This document shows positions 25,368 through 32,171 of a stretch of 64,000 bases of DNA, piece after piece; positions within the stretch are counted from its first letter, which is position 1; each line of letters opens with the position of its first letter. A program made the position numbers and the translations under genes. Under the pieces are notes generated by a model that worked only from the letters and a program-made list of their open reading frames with translations, was not told where the DNA came from and ran no database searches. The DNA lies in NCBI RefSeq assembly GCF_014385005.1, contig NZ_JACRSZ010000009.1, forward strand, positions 1 to 64,000, written 5' to 3'. The DNA is from Jingyaoa shaoxingensis. Lineage in GTDB: Bacteria; Bacillota; Clostridia; Lachnospirales; Lachnospiraceae.

Positions 25368-26313
25368 AAATCTGGTTATACAGACACAGATGAATTATTC
25401 CAGATATTATGGAAGGTATGCCGCCGGAAAAACGCCGGTCAGATTAAGCGACAGAAAGGCGCTGCCTTACGAGAAGCAGATTGAGAAATTGAACGAAAAA
25501 ATAAAAGAAGCCGACTGCATTGTAGTTGGAGGAGCTTCCGGATTGTCCTCCGCGGGAGGCGGGGATTTTTACTATGAGGATACGCCGTCCTTTCGTCGTT
25601 ATTTCGGGAAGTTTGCAGAAAAATATGGGTTTCAGGGAGCATTTGCCGGCATGGGACATCCATATAAAACCCGTGGGGAATTCTGGGCTTATCTGGCTAC
25701 CTTCCTTTATACGACGCAGACTGCGCCCATTAGGGAACCCTATCTGGATTTAGATGCTATTCTGCGGGGAAAAGATTTCTTTATTCTGACCACGAATCAG
25801 GACACACAGTTTGTAAAGATTTATCCCGAAGAGAAGGTGGCGCAGATCCAGGGGGATCACCGCTTTTTCCAATGTTCCAAACAGTGCTGCGACCGGACGT
25901 GGGATGCGGTAAAGCCAGTAGAAAGAATGATAGAGGCCATGAGAGATGGTATATGCATTCCAGAAGAGCTGATCCCGCGCTGTCCGGTCTGCGGTGCGGA
26001 GGCGTTTCCGTGGGTGCGCGGTTACGGTAATTTCCTGCAGGGAAGAAAATACGATGAACAATATCAGAAAATCTCAAAGTATATCATGAACAACAAAGAG
26101 AAAAAGATACTCTTCCTGGAACTGGGGGTGGGGAGAATGACGCCGATGTTTATACAGGAACCTTTCTGGAACCTAACGCTGAACCTTCCGGACGCCTATT
26201 ATATCGCTGTAAACGCACAATATGATTTCCTGCCCAAAGACATAGAGGAAAAGGGAATGGTCATTAAGGGAGATATTGCAAAGGTGCTGAAAGATGCTGC
26301 GGAAGGGATGTGA
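25354..26313 (+). CDS. Sirtuin-like (Sir2-fold) protein, copy 2, SirTM-like
   Basis: 319 residues, paralogue of the preceding protein with a ~40-residue N-terminal extension (YSRYYGRYAAGKTPVRLSDR). Key motifs: GGASGLS (59-65), TTNQDTQF with N148, IQGD with Gln at about 166 where deacetylases have His, and zinc cysteines C174, C178, C210, C213. Gln at that site is the SirTM hallmark, so a mono-ADP-ribosyltransferase is more likely than a deacetylase. The ATG at 25354 is eight bases after GGAGG and overlaps the previous gene by 14 bases. Protein target unknown. Confidence 0.85.
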   Translation: MSMYENLVIQTQMNYSRYYGRYAAGKTPVRLSDRKALPYEKQIEKLNEKIKEADCIVVGGASGLSSAGGGDFYYEDTPSFRRYFGKFAEKYGFQGAFAGMGHPYKTRGEFWAYLATFLYTTQTAPIREPYLDLDAILRGKDFFILTTNQDTQFVKIYPEEKVAQIQGDHRFFQCSKQCCDRTWDAVKPVERMIEAMRDGICIPEELIPRCPVCGAEAFPWVRGYGNFLQGRKYDEQYQKISKYIMNNKEKKILFLELGVGRMTPMFIQEPFWNLTLNLPDAYYIAVNAQYDFLPKDIEEKGMVIKGDIAKVLKDAAEGM

Positions 26314-26317
26314 AAAA

Positions 26318-26977
26318 ATGGACAGCTTTTTTAAAGATACGCTTCCGCACAACAGAGCTTTTAGCGAGATGCTTCGTCCCGCAAAGGAACAGGTAAAACA
26401 TCTGTCCCCGGATAACATAGCCCAAAGAAGCGGGGCAGTCTTTCACGAAAGTAATGGAGTATTGGAGTTACAAAGCCTGAACCAAACGGTTCGGATTGCA
26501 GTTCCTGAATATACATTTTCTCCCAGTCTTGAGGAATGGCATCAACTGGTGATTCTTCATTATTTGGCTCTGGCAGACGGGACTGCGGTTTCTGATCAGG
26601 TCATTACGTTTGGAGGATTAAAGGATGGTCTTATCAGAGGGACGAAGTTTGACCATGACATGGAAAAGGAACTTCAGAGATTTCTGAAAGGAAAAACACC
26701 GGATTGCATTCGGAAGATTTGCAAAGCACTTGGGGCAGAATTTGCAGACAGCAATGCCGATCTATGTGCAGTATTTCACTTTCTGCCAAATTATCCGGTC
26801 TGGCTGAAGATATGGTTTGCGGATGAAGAGTTTGAAGCGTCTGGAAAGCTCTATCTTAGCAGAAGTGCTGACCACTATCTGAGTATGGAGGATGCGGTTA
26901 CAGTTGGAGAAGTTTTTTTATCAAAACTAAAAATACAGGAACAGGAGTATTGTAAAGAGGATAACGACAAAGAATAA
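26318..26977 (+). CDS. DUF3786-domain protein
   Basis: 219 residues, soluble. Typical family features are LHYLALADGTAVSDQVITFGGLKDG (about 81-105) and the C-terminal FLPNYPVWLKIWFADEEFEASGKLYLSRSADHYLSMEDAVTVGE. The function of the family is unknown; members often neighbour corrinoid, CO-dehydrogenase or nickel genes in anaerobes, which fits the CooC gene nearby. RBS GGAAGGGA; it starts four bases after the sirtuin-like gene, in one operon. Confidence 0.8.
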   Translation: MDSFFKDTLPHNRAFSEMLRPAKEQVKHLSPDNIAQRSGAVFHESNGVLELQSLNQTVRIAVPEYTFSPSLEEWHQLVILHYLALADGTAVSDQVITFGGLKDGLIRGTKFDHDMEKELQRFLKGKTPDCIRKICKALGAEFADSNADLCAVFHFLPNYPVWLKIWFADEEFEASGKLYLSRSADHYLSMEDAVTVGEVFLSKLKIQEQEYCKEDNDKE

Positions 26978-26978
26978 A

Positions 26979-27247
26979 AGCTATGAGGAACAAGTAAAGT
27001 TACTTGCTGAACATATCGAAGAGACCGAAGCCATCGTTGTGGGAGCAGAACAATATATTTTTACAGGGCGAAGCGTGGAAAACTGCGTATCTGGGATATG
27101 ACCGCTAAATTGCCAGATACCTTTTTGATAACGGTAAATCTGGCGAAAACCAGCGCCCTGGAACATCTGAAAGGAAAGTGTATGACAATCTGTGGCAATT
27201 TATCTGTCTTTTTGCAGGAATTGAAAAACGAATATACTGAAAAATGA
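26979..27247 (+). pseudogene. Third sirtuin-like copy, both ends kept, middle deleted
   Basis: The first part reads SYEEQVKLLAEHIEETEAIVVGA, matching YEKQIEKLNEKIKEADCIVVGG of copy 2. A later frame reads LPDTFLITVNLAKTSALEHLKGKCMTICGNL, matching the C-terminal LPDAYYIAVN...KGMVIKGDI. About 220 codons between them are gone, there is no start codon, and frames do not connect. It directly follows the DUF3786 gene, so the ancestral operon had three sirtuin-like genes. Confidence 0.75.
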
Positions 27248-27332
27248 ATATAAAACTCATAAGAAAAACTTGCTAAACTGATAAAAAGTGTATAAAAAAG
27301 TAGGTAATCTATCCTCTTTGTTTTAGATGGCT

Positions 27333-27920
27333 TTACATGACCTCTTCACGCTGGTCATGTATCAGGAAGGTTTCTAATCCTCCCTTGATAAATTGATCGA
27401 TGGTCTGCTGTATTTTCGTCCAGTCGCTGCAATGATTTTTGAGCATCATGCGGTTGATCGCAAGGCATCCATTCATCTGAAAATAAAAGACAGCTTCCGC
27501 CTCTTCAAAGGTCAGGAGGCTGTTTTTCATCAGGTGCGTAACAAAATCCTCTTTGCCGAGATCTGCCAGTTTCTCCAGCATACGGGCAGATGTGACATCA
27601 TCAAAGAACAGCACCTGATAATGGGATGAGGAACGGATTTTTTCACAGAACGGATAGGTGCATGTCTGTTTATAAGGACAAAGGATATGATCCAGAACGC
27701 CGGACGTATCTGAAAGAAAATCCTCTAAAATGTCGTTCAGAACATCATCGATATCGTAATAATGAAGGTAGAAAGTTCCCCGGTTCATTTCTGCCTTTTT
27801 GCATATCTCTGTCACGGTAATTTTACTGTATGGTTTGGTTTTCAGTTCTTCCAGCAGAATATTTTTAATGGTGTGGCACGTGTATCTGGTGCGCCGGTCT
27901 GTTTTTTGTGTTTTGTCCAT
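27333..27920 (-). CDS. TetR-family regulator
   Basis: 195 residues. Helix-turn-helix at about 15-52 (TIKNILLEELKTKPYSKITVTEICKKAEMNRGTFYLHYYDIDDVLNDIL). It resembles the TetR protein at 23750 along its whole length. The ATG at 27920 follows AAAGGA; an upstream ATG precedes that site. It is divergent from cooC with a candidate palindromic operator in the 170-base spacer. Confidence 0.85.
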   Translation of the reverse strand: MDKTQKTDRRTRYTCHTIKNILLEELKTKPYSKITVTEICKKAEMNRGTFYLHYYDIDDVLNDILEDFLSDTSGVLDHILCPYKQTCTYPFCEKIRSSSHYQVLFFDDVTSARMLEKLADLGKEDFVTHLMKNSLLTFEEAEAVFYFQMNGCLAINRMMLKNHCSDWTKIQQTIDQFIKGGLETFLIHDQREEVM

Positions 27921-28042
27921 GAGAGTTCCTTTCATTTCTGCACAATTTTCGGATTCTGTTCAGAAACCTATCAATGTGAAAATATTGACGATTGAATTAT
28001 CAGACAGGTTTATTATAATGAGTTTGACGTTAAAAATCAACA

Positions 28043-28065
28043 CTATGTTCAGAAAAAGGACATAG
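28043..28065. promoter_or_regulatory. Candidate TetR operator between tetR and cooC
   Basis: CTATGTTC (28043-28050) and GGACATAG (28058-28065) form an imperfect dyad (7 of 8 pairs) around AGAAAAA, 28 bases before the cooC start. Confidence 0.45.
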
Positions 28066-28092
28066 CGTGCAAAATGAAAGAGGGGTAACAAA

Positions 28093-28863
28093 ATGGGACA
28101 TATCATAGCAGTTGCGGGAAAAGGTGGCGTAGGGAAAACGACATTGACAGGCCTGCTGATTCAGTATTTGTGTGAAAGCGGGAAAAAACCGGTGCTGGCA
28201 GTAGATGCTGACGCAAATGCGAACCTGAATGAGGTTCTTGGTGTGGAAATCGAATGCACACTGGGAGAACTGCGGGAGGAAATTGAAAGAGCCGGTGTGG
28301 ACAGCCGTTATCAGATCCCTGCTGGAATGACGAAGCAGGCATATCTGGAAGCGCGGTTGGCAGACGCCATTACGGAGGAAGATGATTATGATCTGATGGT
28401 AATGGGACGCACACAGGGGCAGGGCTGTTATTGCTTTGTGAACGGTCTGGTACAAACACAGATACAGAAGCTGCAGAGCCATTATCCATATGTGGTGGTA
28501 GATAATGAGGCCGGCATGGAGCATATCAGCCGGGGACTGATTCCGACAATGGAAATTGCCATCTTAGTCAGCGACTGTTCCAGAAGAGGTGTGCAGGCTG
28601 CAGGCAGAATTGCGGCATTGATGAAAGAACTGAATTTCAAACCGAAGACGGTGGGATTGATTGTGAACCGGGCTCCGGAAGGCAAGCTCGATGCAGGAAC
28701 TATGGAAGAAGTTGAAAAACAGGGCTTAACACTTTTGGGCGTCGTGCCGCAGGATCAGGACGTGTATCAGTATGACTGCGATGGAAAACCCATCGTTCGG
28801 CTTCCGAAGGATTCACCTGTACGCAGCGCGCTCCATGATATTGTGCAGAAGTTGGGCTTATAG
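28093..28863 (+). CDS. cooC: CooC-type nickel-insertion ATPase
   Basis: 256 residues, a MinD/ParA-fold P-loop ATPase. Deviant Walker A GKGGVGKTT (9-17), VDADANANLNEVLG (37-50), and the CooC-specific Cys-X-Cys pair C112/C114 in GQGCYCFVNG, which binds nickel at the dimer interface in characterised CooC1. It normally matures the [NiFe4S4] cluster of carbon monoxide dehydrogenase. No dehydrogenase gene lies in this window; remnants of a second CooC-like gene follow at 29111. ATG after AGAGGGG. Confidence 0.88.
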   Translation: MGHIIAVAGKGGVGKTTLTGLLIQYLCESGKKPVLAVDADANANLNEVLGVEIECTLGELREEIERAGVDSRYQIPAGMTKQAYLEARLADAITEEDDYDLMVMGRTQGQGCYCFVNGLVQTQIQKLQSHYPYVVVDNEAGMEHISRGLIPTMEIAILVSDCSRRGVQAAGRIAALMKELNFKPKTVGLIVNRAPEGKLDAGTMEEVEKQGLTLLGVVPQDQDVYQYDCDGKPIVRLPKDSPVRSALHDIVQKLGL

Positions 28864-28875
28864 GAGACAGAGAAG

Positions 28876-29106
28876 ATGCGTTTGGAAAAACTGCAGGCTT
28901 ATCTGCGGGATAAAGGACAAGAATACCAGTATACGGAAGAAGATGGCTGAGGAAGCATTGACTGGGAGCACAGAGGTCTTATGTACCATGTGTGGGAACT
29001 TCCCGAATCCTGTGCAGAGAGCAATGTGAGAATAGCTGGAAAAATGGAAGAGTACAAAGGTAATTATGAGGAACAGATCATAAACATCATGGAAAGATGG
29101 GTATAA
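28876..29106 (+). pseudogene. Small conserved-looking ORF interrupted by in-frame TGA
   Basis: From ATG 28876 (after TAGGAGA) the frame reads MRLEKLQAYLRDKGQEYQY, reaches TGA at 28948, then continues open for 51 codons as GSIDWEHRGLMYHVWELPES and VRIAGKMEEYKGNYEEQI to TAA at 29104. The downstream part has normal protein-like codons in the same frame. Probably a nonsense mutation (for example TGC to TGA); a recoded UGA is less likely. Family not firmly recognised. Confidence 0.6.
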
Positions 29107-29110
29107 GTAT

Positions 29111-29227
29111 ATGAAGATTGCAGTGACCGGAAAAGGCGGTGTGGGGAAATCCCCGTATGACTGCAGCCCGGAGCTGGTAAAAGAAGTAAAAGATATTGTA
29201 CAGAGAATGAGAGGAGAGAACTTATGA
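29111..29227 (+). pseudogene. Second CooC-like gene reduced to its ends
   Basis: Begins MKIAVTGKGGVGKS, a P-loop start like CooC/MinD proteins, but jumps after 14 residues to PYDCSPELVKEVKDIVQRM and stops at 38 codons. About 200 residues are absent. The stop overlaps the start of the zinc-ribbon ORF. Confidence 0.65.
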
Positions 29228-29418
29228 TTGCTTTCGGATGTGAAGATAAAAACAGATCGCCAATCATCGAGGACAGGATTTGCCCAAAATGCGGCAGGGA
29301 CATAGAAGTATTTTTGTTGAGAGGAAGAATCATGGAGGATGCGGTCTGTGAATGCGGTTATGTGATTGAGGCGCAGGAAGCGATATTGAAGGTAACAGAT
29401 CGTAAGAAAGAGGGCTGA
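29224..29418 (+). CDS. Small zinc-ribbon protein
   Basis: 64 residues with two Cys pairs: CPKCGRDIEVFLL (about 20-32) and CECGYVIEAQ (about 42-51), a zinc-ribbon pattern. Good ribosome site GAGAGGAG. It overlaps the CooC remnant by four bases (ATGA). It may still be made. Function unknown. Confidence 0.65.
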   Translation: MIAFGCEDKNRSPIIEDRICPKCGRDIEVFLLRGRIMEDAVCECGYVIEAQEAILKVTDRKKEG

Positions 29419-29437
29419 AAGTCAGGAGGATGAAAAA

Positions 29438-29560
29438 TTGCCGTTTGATTATGCAAAAGACAATATGGAGAGAAGACCGTATGAGTTTTATATAGCGGAA
29501 TACCGGCAGGCTGATCCCATAGAGATCAGTAATCGACTGAGTATTTTTATTTTCCGGTAA
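29438..29560 (+). pseudogene. N-terminal remnant, possibly of a second DUF3786-type gene
   Basis: TTG at 29438 follows AGGAGGATGAAAAA. 40 codons: PFDYAKDNMERRPYEFYIAEYRQADPIEISNRLSI, then FIFR and stop. The opening resembles N-termini of DUF3786-type proteins. The frame ends inside one of two ATTTTCCGG repeats (about 29549-29569), a likely deletion scar. Confidence 0.5.
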
Positions 29561-29732
29561 TTTTCCGGCAGCGTTTGACGCTTATGATCTGGCGGAGGTC
29601 GGAGAAATCTGTATTAATGCGTTTAATGAAATCGCAAAGAGGCTGTAGGAGATAAGGCATATGGAACAGTATGCCAGACTTGCAGCTGAGGACATGAAGA
29701 AAGCCGTGAAAAAGATTGTTATTTTGTGGTGA
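29561..29732 (+). pseudogene. Unassigned gene remnants
   Basis: After the scar the sequence codes for a C-terminal-like string (NFPAAFDAYDLAEVGEICIN) ending at 29648, then a 23-codon ORF 29661-29732 (MEQYARLAAEDMKKAVKKIV) with an AGGAGATAA site. Neither is a complete gene, and I cannot name the parents. Confidence 0.4.
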
Positions 29733-29751
29733 TTTAAGGGGAGAGCCGCAG

Positions 29752-29847
29752 ATGGCTGTGGACGGTGAGTTTTACGTTAAAGGAAATGTAGGGAGATGGT
29801 ATAATGGGAGCATCAAAATTGGAAATTTAACGTTTGAGGAAAAATAA
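29752..29847 (+). pseudogene. 31-codon ORF, probable gene tail
   Basis: ATG 29752, 31 codons (AVDGEFYVKGNVGRWYNGSI) ending at the GGDEF gene's start (TAATG overlap). The frame is open upstream (LRGEPQ), so it is probably the tail of a lost gene. It may couple translation of the GGDEF gene. Confidence 0.4.
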
Positions 29848-30719
29848 TGGAATTTTTGAATAGTGAAATTATGAAACGCTTTATGCACAGTGCGCCGGTT
29901 AATATTTTTTTTAAGGATACGGAATGTAAATACTGTTTTGTTTCCGAAATCTGTGACCTGGTTTCTGTTGGGGAAAATGGAAGTATCGTAGGAAAAACAG
30001 ACCTGGAAGTACAGAAGTTTCCAGAAATGGGAAAAATGTATTATGAGGATGATAAAAAAATACTGGCTACTGGGGAAGGCAGCCAGTATATCAATGAATT
30101 TCCGATGGAAGATGGAGAATCATTGTATTTTGAGATAAAAAAGAGTGCAGTACGGGATGAAAACGGTAGTATCATCGGAATCGTAGGAATTGTTGACAAT
30201 GTTACCGAACGTGTTCGTCTGGAGAAGAAGGTGGAAGAGCTTTCCATCATAGATGGCCTGACAGGTGTGTATAATCGTAACTATCTGAAATACAGAGTAG
30301 AGGAAAAGAAAAAGAAGCTGATTTTTCCGTTTACGGTGATTATGTCCGACTGTAATTATCTGAATGAGGTAAATGACCAATACGGTCATGAATATGGTGA
30401 TATTTTGCTTAAAATCGTAGCAGATACCTTGAAGGAAGAAGTGCCGGAAGATTCTCCGGTTATTCGAATGGGTGGAGACGAATTTATGATTCTGGGTAAT
30501 GGGATCACAGAAGAAAAAGCTTCCGAACTGATGGTAAATATCCGGGAAAGTCTGAAACGAAAAAGTAAAGAAAATATTCCGTTAAGTCTGGCAATGGGAA
30601 GCTATACCGTACAGAGCAAAGATTTTTCCTTTGACGAAGTATGCCATGAAGCCGATTTGCGGATGTATGCAGATAAAAAAGGGTTAAAAGTTGATGAAGG
30701 TGTAGAAATCACAGAATAA
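29847..30719 (+). CDS. PAS-GGDEF diguanylate cyclase
   Basis: 290 residues. A PAS-type sensor (about 8-125, VNIFFKDTECKYCFVS to GIVGIVDNVTERVRLE) precedes a GGDEF domain (about 132-283) with the intact signature GGDEF at 209-213 and IDGLTGVYNRNYL at 135-147. It should make cyclic di-GMP from two GTP. No RxxD inhibition site precedes the signature, so product feedback is probably absent. There are no membrane segments, hence cytoplasmic. It overlaps a gene remnant upstream, so its natural operon context is lost. Confidence 0.9.
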   Translation: MEFLNSEIMKRFMHSAPVNIFFKDTECKYCFVSEICDLVSVGENGSIVGKTDLEVQKFPEMGKMYYEDDKKILATGEGSQYINEFPMEDGESLYFEIKKSAVRDENGSIIGIVGIVDNVTERVRLEKKVEELSIIDGLTGVYNRNYLKYRVEEKKKKLIFPFTVIMSDCNYLNEVNDQYGHEYGDILLKIVADTLKEEVPEDSPVIRMGGDEFMILGNGITEEKASELMVNIRESLKRKSKENIPLSLAMGSYTVQSKDFSFDEVCHEADLRMYADKKGLKVDEGVEITE

Positions 30720-30819
30720 CTGCATCGGTTTATGAAAAATCCGGATTTGTGGAGAGATTTCCTGAACTTTCCTTATTTTACAGGCTTTTCAGCCCTTTAG
30801 ATAGTGAAATGATATGTAT

Positions 30820-30876
30820 TTTCCCTTATTTTTGCCCTTGTGAGGAATTCGCAAGGGAAATAAGGGAAATTTTTTT
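30820..30876. terminator. Strong hairpin terminator overlapping the integrase remnant stop
   Basis: TTTCCCTTATTT (30820-30831) pairs with AAATAAGGGAAA (30858-30869); CCCTTG pairs with CAAGGG inside; TTTTTTT follows. Confidence 0.9.
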
Positions 30877-31081
30877 AGGCATTGTTCGCTACTTTATCAA
30901 GAAGTCTTGCGGAAGCCCGCTTTGCTTTTCGTGTTGAGTGAGCGTAAATATTCATTGTGGTACTGACATCAGAATGTCCTAGCAGTTCCTGTACATCTTT
31001 CGGAGCCACTCCGTTGGAGTGCAGGTTGCTGGTGTGGATGTGACGTAACTGGTGGAAGTGAAAATCTTCAAATCCTTCCAG
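30875..31081 (-). pseudogene. Tyrosine integrase, C-terminal fragment only
   Basis: Reverse-strand frame EGFEDFHFHQLRHIHTSNL, ELLGHSDVSTTMNIYAHS then ARLLDKVANNA and stop. It holds the HxLRH box, the LGHSDVSTTMNIY box and the catalytic Tyr of phage-type integrases. The N-terminal ~300 residues are missing, and the fragment ends exactly where the AbiEii fragment begins. Confidence 0.88.
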
Positions 31082-31506
31082 CTATTCATAACATATCAAT
31101 CCCCTTGGACGATGGAGTTTCATTTCGTGTCAAACAGATATCGGAAATCATGGAAGACGCAGATTATCCGGGTGTTCGTGTAAGCATGGAAAGAAAATTC
31201 GATGGTGTAATCACCCCATTAAAGATTGATATTTCTACAGGGGATGTAATCACGCCAAGAGAAATCAAGTACAAATTTAATCTTATGCTTGAAGATCGCA
31301 CAATTGAGGTATGGGCATATAATCTGGAAACGGTATTGGCTGAAAAACTGGAAACTGTTATTAGTCGAAATGTTACGAATACACGCATGAGAGATTTTTA
31401 TGATATTTATATCAAATTGGATGTTCTGTTGATTTTTGAAATAAACATACTTTCTCCATTAAAAATTCAAGAAAAAATGATAATCTGTAATATGGAGGTG
31501 AAGTAA
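31081..31506 (+). pseudogene. AbiEii/AbiGii nucleotidyltransferase toxin, internal fragment
   Basis: The frame HNISIPLDDGVSFRVKQIS, KFDGVITPLKIDISTGDVI and ETVLAEKLETVIS plus MRDFYDIYI is typical of the middle of AbiEii-type antitoxin-controlled toxins. The N-terminal catalytic G-S-x9-D region and the C-terminus are missing; after DIYIKL the sequence is unrelated. An internal ATG at 31105 could start a short product, but it would lack the active site. No AbiEi antitoxin gene is adjacent. Confidence 0.8.
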
Positions 31507-32171
31507 TGCAGAAAATTTTAATTGTCGAAGATGATTCTGATATTCAGGACATACTGAAAAACCATCTTATTGATGCAGGATATGAAGTTGTTGTCGCTTC
31601 TGACGGAGTGGTCGGGATAGCAATGTTTGATGATACAATTGACCTTATATTGTTAGATATTATGCTTCCTAAAATCGATGGTTATGGTGTATGTGAGGTC
31701 ATTCGCAAGAAATCGCAAGTCCCAATCATCATGCTTACTGCGTTGTCAGATGAAGAAAACCAGTTGAAGGGATTTGAACAGCAGATTGACGATTACATTT
31801 CAAAGCCATTTTCGCCAAAAATCTTGTTGTGTAAAATTGCGGCTATTCTTCGGCGTAGAACTACTGAAAATCAAAATCAATCCCTGCTCACTTATAAGGA
31901 GTTGAGTATGGATATTGATGGATTTCATGTATATCAAAACGGAAACGAAGTCGTTTTAACGAGCAAGGAGTTTGCACTTCTTAGGCTTATGATTGAAAAT
32001 CAAGGAAAAGTTTTTACCCGCCAGATGTTGCTTGACCGGTTGTGGTCGGATGATTTAGAAGTCGAAGATCGGATTGTTGACAGCCATATGAAGAATATTC
32101 GTAAAAAGCTAAATGTGGATTATATAAAAACAATCAGAGGGGTGGGATATAGAATTGATAAAGTGCATTAA
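31506..32171 (+). CDS. OmpR-family response regulator (VanR-like)
   Basis: 221 residues. Receiver: D9/D10, phospho-acceptor D51 in ILLDIMLPKIDG, T79, K100 (DDYISKPF). The C-terminal winged helix ends TIRGVGYRIDKV. ATG overlaps the stop of the AbiEii remnant, and its ribosome site GGAGGTGA (31494-31501) lies in the remnant's coding end, so the fusion joined a foreign fragment to a working gene. The kinase gene overlaps by 17 bases. Confidence 0.93.
   Translation: MQKILIVEDDSDIQDILKNHLIDAGYEVVVASDGVVGIAMFDDTIDLILLDIMLPKIDGYGVCEVIRKKSQVPIIMLTALSDEENQLKGFEQQIDDYISKPFSPKILLCKIAAILRRRTTENQNQSLLTYKELSMDIDGFHVYQNGNEVVLTSKEFALLRLMIENQGKVFTRQMLLDRLWSDDLEVEDRIVDSHMKNIRKKLNVDYIKTIRGVGYRIDKVH

Noticed and set aside
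28876..29106. Selenoprotein
   Set aside because: No clear SECIS hairpin with the usual loop after the TGA and no selenium genes nearby; kept only as an alternative in the findings.
31105..31506. Functional AbiEii toxin
   Set aside because: The N-terminal nucleotidyltransferase active-site region and the C-terminus are missing, and no antitoxin gene is present.
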